17,421 bases of DNA from Nocardioidaceae bacterium. GTDB lineage: Bacteria; Actinomycetota; Actinomycetes; Propionibacteriales; Nocardioidaceae. The position numbers and the translations under genes were made by a program. Positions within the stretch are counted from its first letter, which is position 1; each line of letters opens with the position of its first letter. Where the stretch lies: positions 1 to 17,421 of the forward strand of contig JAGQUE010000184.1 in NCBI GenBank assembly GCA_020438665.1. Direction: 5' to 3'. Positions 15,809 to 17,421 of the stretch are shown piece by piece. The notes under the pieces were generated by a model. It had not been told where the DNA came from and searched no databases. It saw only the letters and a list, made by a program, of their open reading frames with translations.

Positions 15809-17047
15809 ATGTCGATCGCCACCTCGGACCTCATCGGCCAGTGGCCGGGCCTGGCCAGCCCGCCCGCCGGACTGCGCACCCGCGTGGCCTCGTCGGTCAC
15901 CCGCTCGCTGTTCCACCGGGTCGCCGCCCGCTATGGCATCCGGGTCGTCATGCCGGGCCAGCCGGTGCCGGCCGGCGCCGGTCCCACGGTCGTGCTCAAC
16001 CGGCCCGAGGAGTTCTATGCCCGCACCGGACGGGACCTGCTGATCGGGTTCGGGGAGTCCTACATGACCGGCGCCTGGGACTCCCCCGACCTGGCCGAGC
16101 TGCTGACCGCCCTCGCCGCCGACATCGGCTCACTGGTGCCGGAGCGGCTCCAGCGGTGGCGCCGCTGGTACGTCGCCCGCCACCCGCACGCCCACCGCAA
16201 CTCCGTGGACAACTCGCGCAACAACATCAGCCACCACTACGACCTGTCCAACGACCTGTTCGCGGCGTTCCTCGATGAGACGATGACCTATTCGTCGGCG
16301 ATCTTCCCCACCGATCCGCCCGCGTCGGTGACCCGCGACGACCTCGCCGAGGCCCAGCGCCGCAAGATCGACCGGCTCCTCGACGTCGCCCGGGTCGGCG
16401 AGGGCACCCGGGTCCTCGAGATCGGCACCGGCTGGGGCGAGCTGGCGCTGCGGGCCGCCGCCCGCGGCGCGACGGTCACCAGCGTCACCCTGTCGGAGGA
16501 GCAGCTCGTGCTCGCCCGCGAGCGGATCGCCGCTGCCGGGCTCGCCGACCGCGTGTCGGTCGAGCTGTGCGACTACCGCCGGGCCCAGGGCAGCTATGAC
16601 GCCGTCGTCTCGGTCGAGATGATCGAGGCCGTCGGCCACGAGTACCTGCCGTCCTACTTCCAGACCATCCACGACCGGCTCGCCCCCGGCGGCCGCGCCG
16701 GCATCCAGGCCATCGTGATGCCCCACGACCGGATGGTCGCCACCCTCGGCACCCACACCTGGGTCCACAAGTACATCTTCCCCGGTGGCTTCCTGCCCTC
16801 GACCGTGCTCCTCGACGAGGTCAGCCGGGCCGCTGGCCTGCGCACCATGGGCACCCGGGCGCTGGGCCTGCACTACGCCGAGACGCTGCGGCTGTGGGAC
16901 GAGACCTTCATGGACCTCGAGGTCGGCGCGCTCGGCTTCGACGAGGTGTTCCGCCGGATGTGGCACTTCTATCTGTGCTACTCCCGCGCCGGCTTCGCCT
17001 CCGGCTATCTCGACGTCGTCCAGCTCGACTACCTCCGGCCGCGCTGA
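15809..17047 (+). CDS. ufaA1: UfaA1-like SAM-dependent fatty-acid methyltransferase (cyclopropane synthase family)
   Basis: This 412-residue enzyme resembles M. tuberculosis UfaA1 (Rv0447c) throughout. Key stretches are LIGFGESYMTGAW (78-90), NNISHHYDLSNDLF (138-151), DETMTYSSAIF, the SAM-binding LEIGTGWGELALR (203-215), SVEMIEAVG (268-276), KYIFPGGFLPS and YLCYSRAGFASGYLDVVQ (388-405). Family members transfer a methyl group from S-adenosylmethionine to the double bond of a phospholipid acyl chain, giving cyclopropane or 10-methyl (tuberculostearic-type) products. UfaA1 itself has been linked to tuberculostearic acid. Branched versus cyclopropane product cannot be settled here. The ATG at 15809 is one base after the preceding stop, with AGGAAGG eight bases upstream, so it is co-transcribed. 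Likely site of action is the inner face of the membrane. Confidence 0.92.
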   Translation: MSIATSDLIGQWPGLASPPAGLRTRVASSVTRSLFHRVAARYGIRVVMPGQPVPAGAGPTVVLNRPEEFYARTGRDLLIGFGESYMTGAWDSPDLAELLTALAADIGSLVPERLQRWRRWYVARHPHAHRNSVDNSRNNISHHYDLSNDLFAAFLDETMTYSSAIFPTDPPASVTRDDLAEAQRRKIDRLLDVARVGEGTRVLEIGTGWGELALRAAARGATVTSVTLSEEQLVLARERIAAAGLADRVSVELCDYRRAQGSYDAVVSVEMIEAVGHEYLPSYFQTIHDRLAPGGRAGIQAIVMPHDRMVATLGTHTWVHKYIFPGGFLPSTVLLDEVSRAAGLRTMGTRALGLHYAETLRLWDETFMDLEVGALGFDEVFRRMWHFYLCYSRAGFASGYLDVVQLDYLRPR

Positions 17048-17062
17048 GGCGGCCCCGCCCCG

Positions 17063-17421
17063 ATGGTGACCAACTGGTTCCTGGCGTCGCTCGCCTCGCT
17101 GGTGGCGATCGCGCTCGCGATGGTGGTGACGGCGCTCGTCTCGCGCCGGCTCGGCCGGGTGTCGGTCGTCGACGTGACGTGGGGGCTTGGCTTCGTCCTC
17201 GTCGCCGTGGCCGCGGCCGGGGTCGGGCTGGGCCGTGACGTCGGGTCCGGGTGGCGTACGACGCTCCTGGTCGCGATCGTGGCGCTGTGGGGGCTTCGGC
17301 TGGGCTGGCACATCGCCCGCCGCTCGCGCGGTCACGGCGAGGATCCTCGCTATGCCGCCATGCTTGGCGACGCCGGCTTCGGCACCGCGGTCCGCAAGGT
17401 CTTCCTCGTCCAGGGCCTGGC
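17063..17421 (+). CDS. DUF1295 membrane protein, partial (N-terminal part)
   Basis: The gene starts at ATG 17063, fifteen bases after the methyltransferase stop, and runs off the window. The 119 visible residues begin with a hydrophobic helix (WFLASLASLVAIALAMVV), then VSVVDVTWGLGFVLVAVAAA, a third hydrophobic stretch and the family pattern ALWGLRLGWHIARRSRG followed by EDPRYAAMLG. This is DUF1295, related to steroid 5-alpha-reductase and isoprenylcysteine methyltransferase folds. It matches the neighbour Rv0446c of the mycobacterial SigK locus. A reductase role on the methylated lipid is possible but unproven. The ribosome-binding site is poor (GAGG about 13 bases upstream), so translation may be coupled to the preceding gene. 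Confidence 0.85.
   Translation, partial: MVTNWFLASLASLVAIALAMVVTALVSRRLGRVSVVDVTWGLGFVLVAVAAAGVGLGRDVGSGWRTTLLVAIVALWGLRLGWHIARRSRGHGEDPRYAAMLGDAGFGTAVRKVFLVQGL

Noticed and set aside
13600..15900. 766-codon minus-strand frame opposite the FAD-DUF1365 gene
   Set aside because: Composition is that of a reversed GC-rich gene, with no recognisable domain and no plausible ribosome-binding site.

Overview
The window is GC-rich DNA (most third codon positions are G or C) from an actinobacterium. The gene content, a SigK/RskA locus beside an MPT83-like lipoprotein and a UfaA1-like methyltransferase, fits Actinomycetia. I guess a Nocardioides-like member of the Propionibacteriales, but nothing here proves the genus. 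Coding density is very high. No gap between genes reaches 300 bp, and I saw no rRNA, tRNA, IS element or CRISPR array.

Left part, minus strand (1-10018). Reading in the direction of transcription: an enoyl-CoA hydratase family gene (start 10018); a SigE-family ECF sigma factor overlapping by ATGA a single-pass membrane protein that is probably its regulator; a HelD-type helicase that recycles RNA polymerase; a PhzE-type fused chorismate-utilising synthase; an exported sulfatase; and pabA overlapping pabB, which leaves the window at base 1. The last four genes (phzE to pabB) are nearly gap-free. Three of them use chorismate and glutamine. No other phenazine gene is visible, so the PhzE homologue is an orphan here.

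Right part, plus strand (10089-17421). This is a SigK regulon island. It contains a membrane-anchored sulfite-oxidase-family molybdoenzyme, an MPT70/MPT83-like fasciclin lipoprotein, sigK, rskA, a fused FAD-oxidoreductase/DUF1365 protein, a UfaA1-like S-adenosylmethionine fatty-acid methyltransferase, and the start of a DUF1295 membrane protein. In Mycobacterium tuberculosis the homologues are Rv0444c-Rv0449c plus mpt70/mpt83, controlled by SigK. Here they form one run with a different gene order. The two 5'-most genes each have an upstream element resembling the published mycobacterial SigK promoter (CCATCC, about 16 bases, CCGAAT). The island therefore looks self-activating: SigK would drive its own gene by read-through from the lipoprotein promoter.

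The most interesting points are: the two SigK-type promoters; a SigK with no cysteines paired with an RskA carrying a zinc-type H-x3-C-x2-C motif, apparently the reverse of the M. tuberculosis arrangement; the FAD/DUF1365 fusion; the orphan PhzE; a 22-bp palindromic tandem repeat inside pabB; and an unusually high share of TAT tyrosine codons for such a GC-rich sequence.
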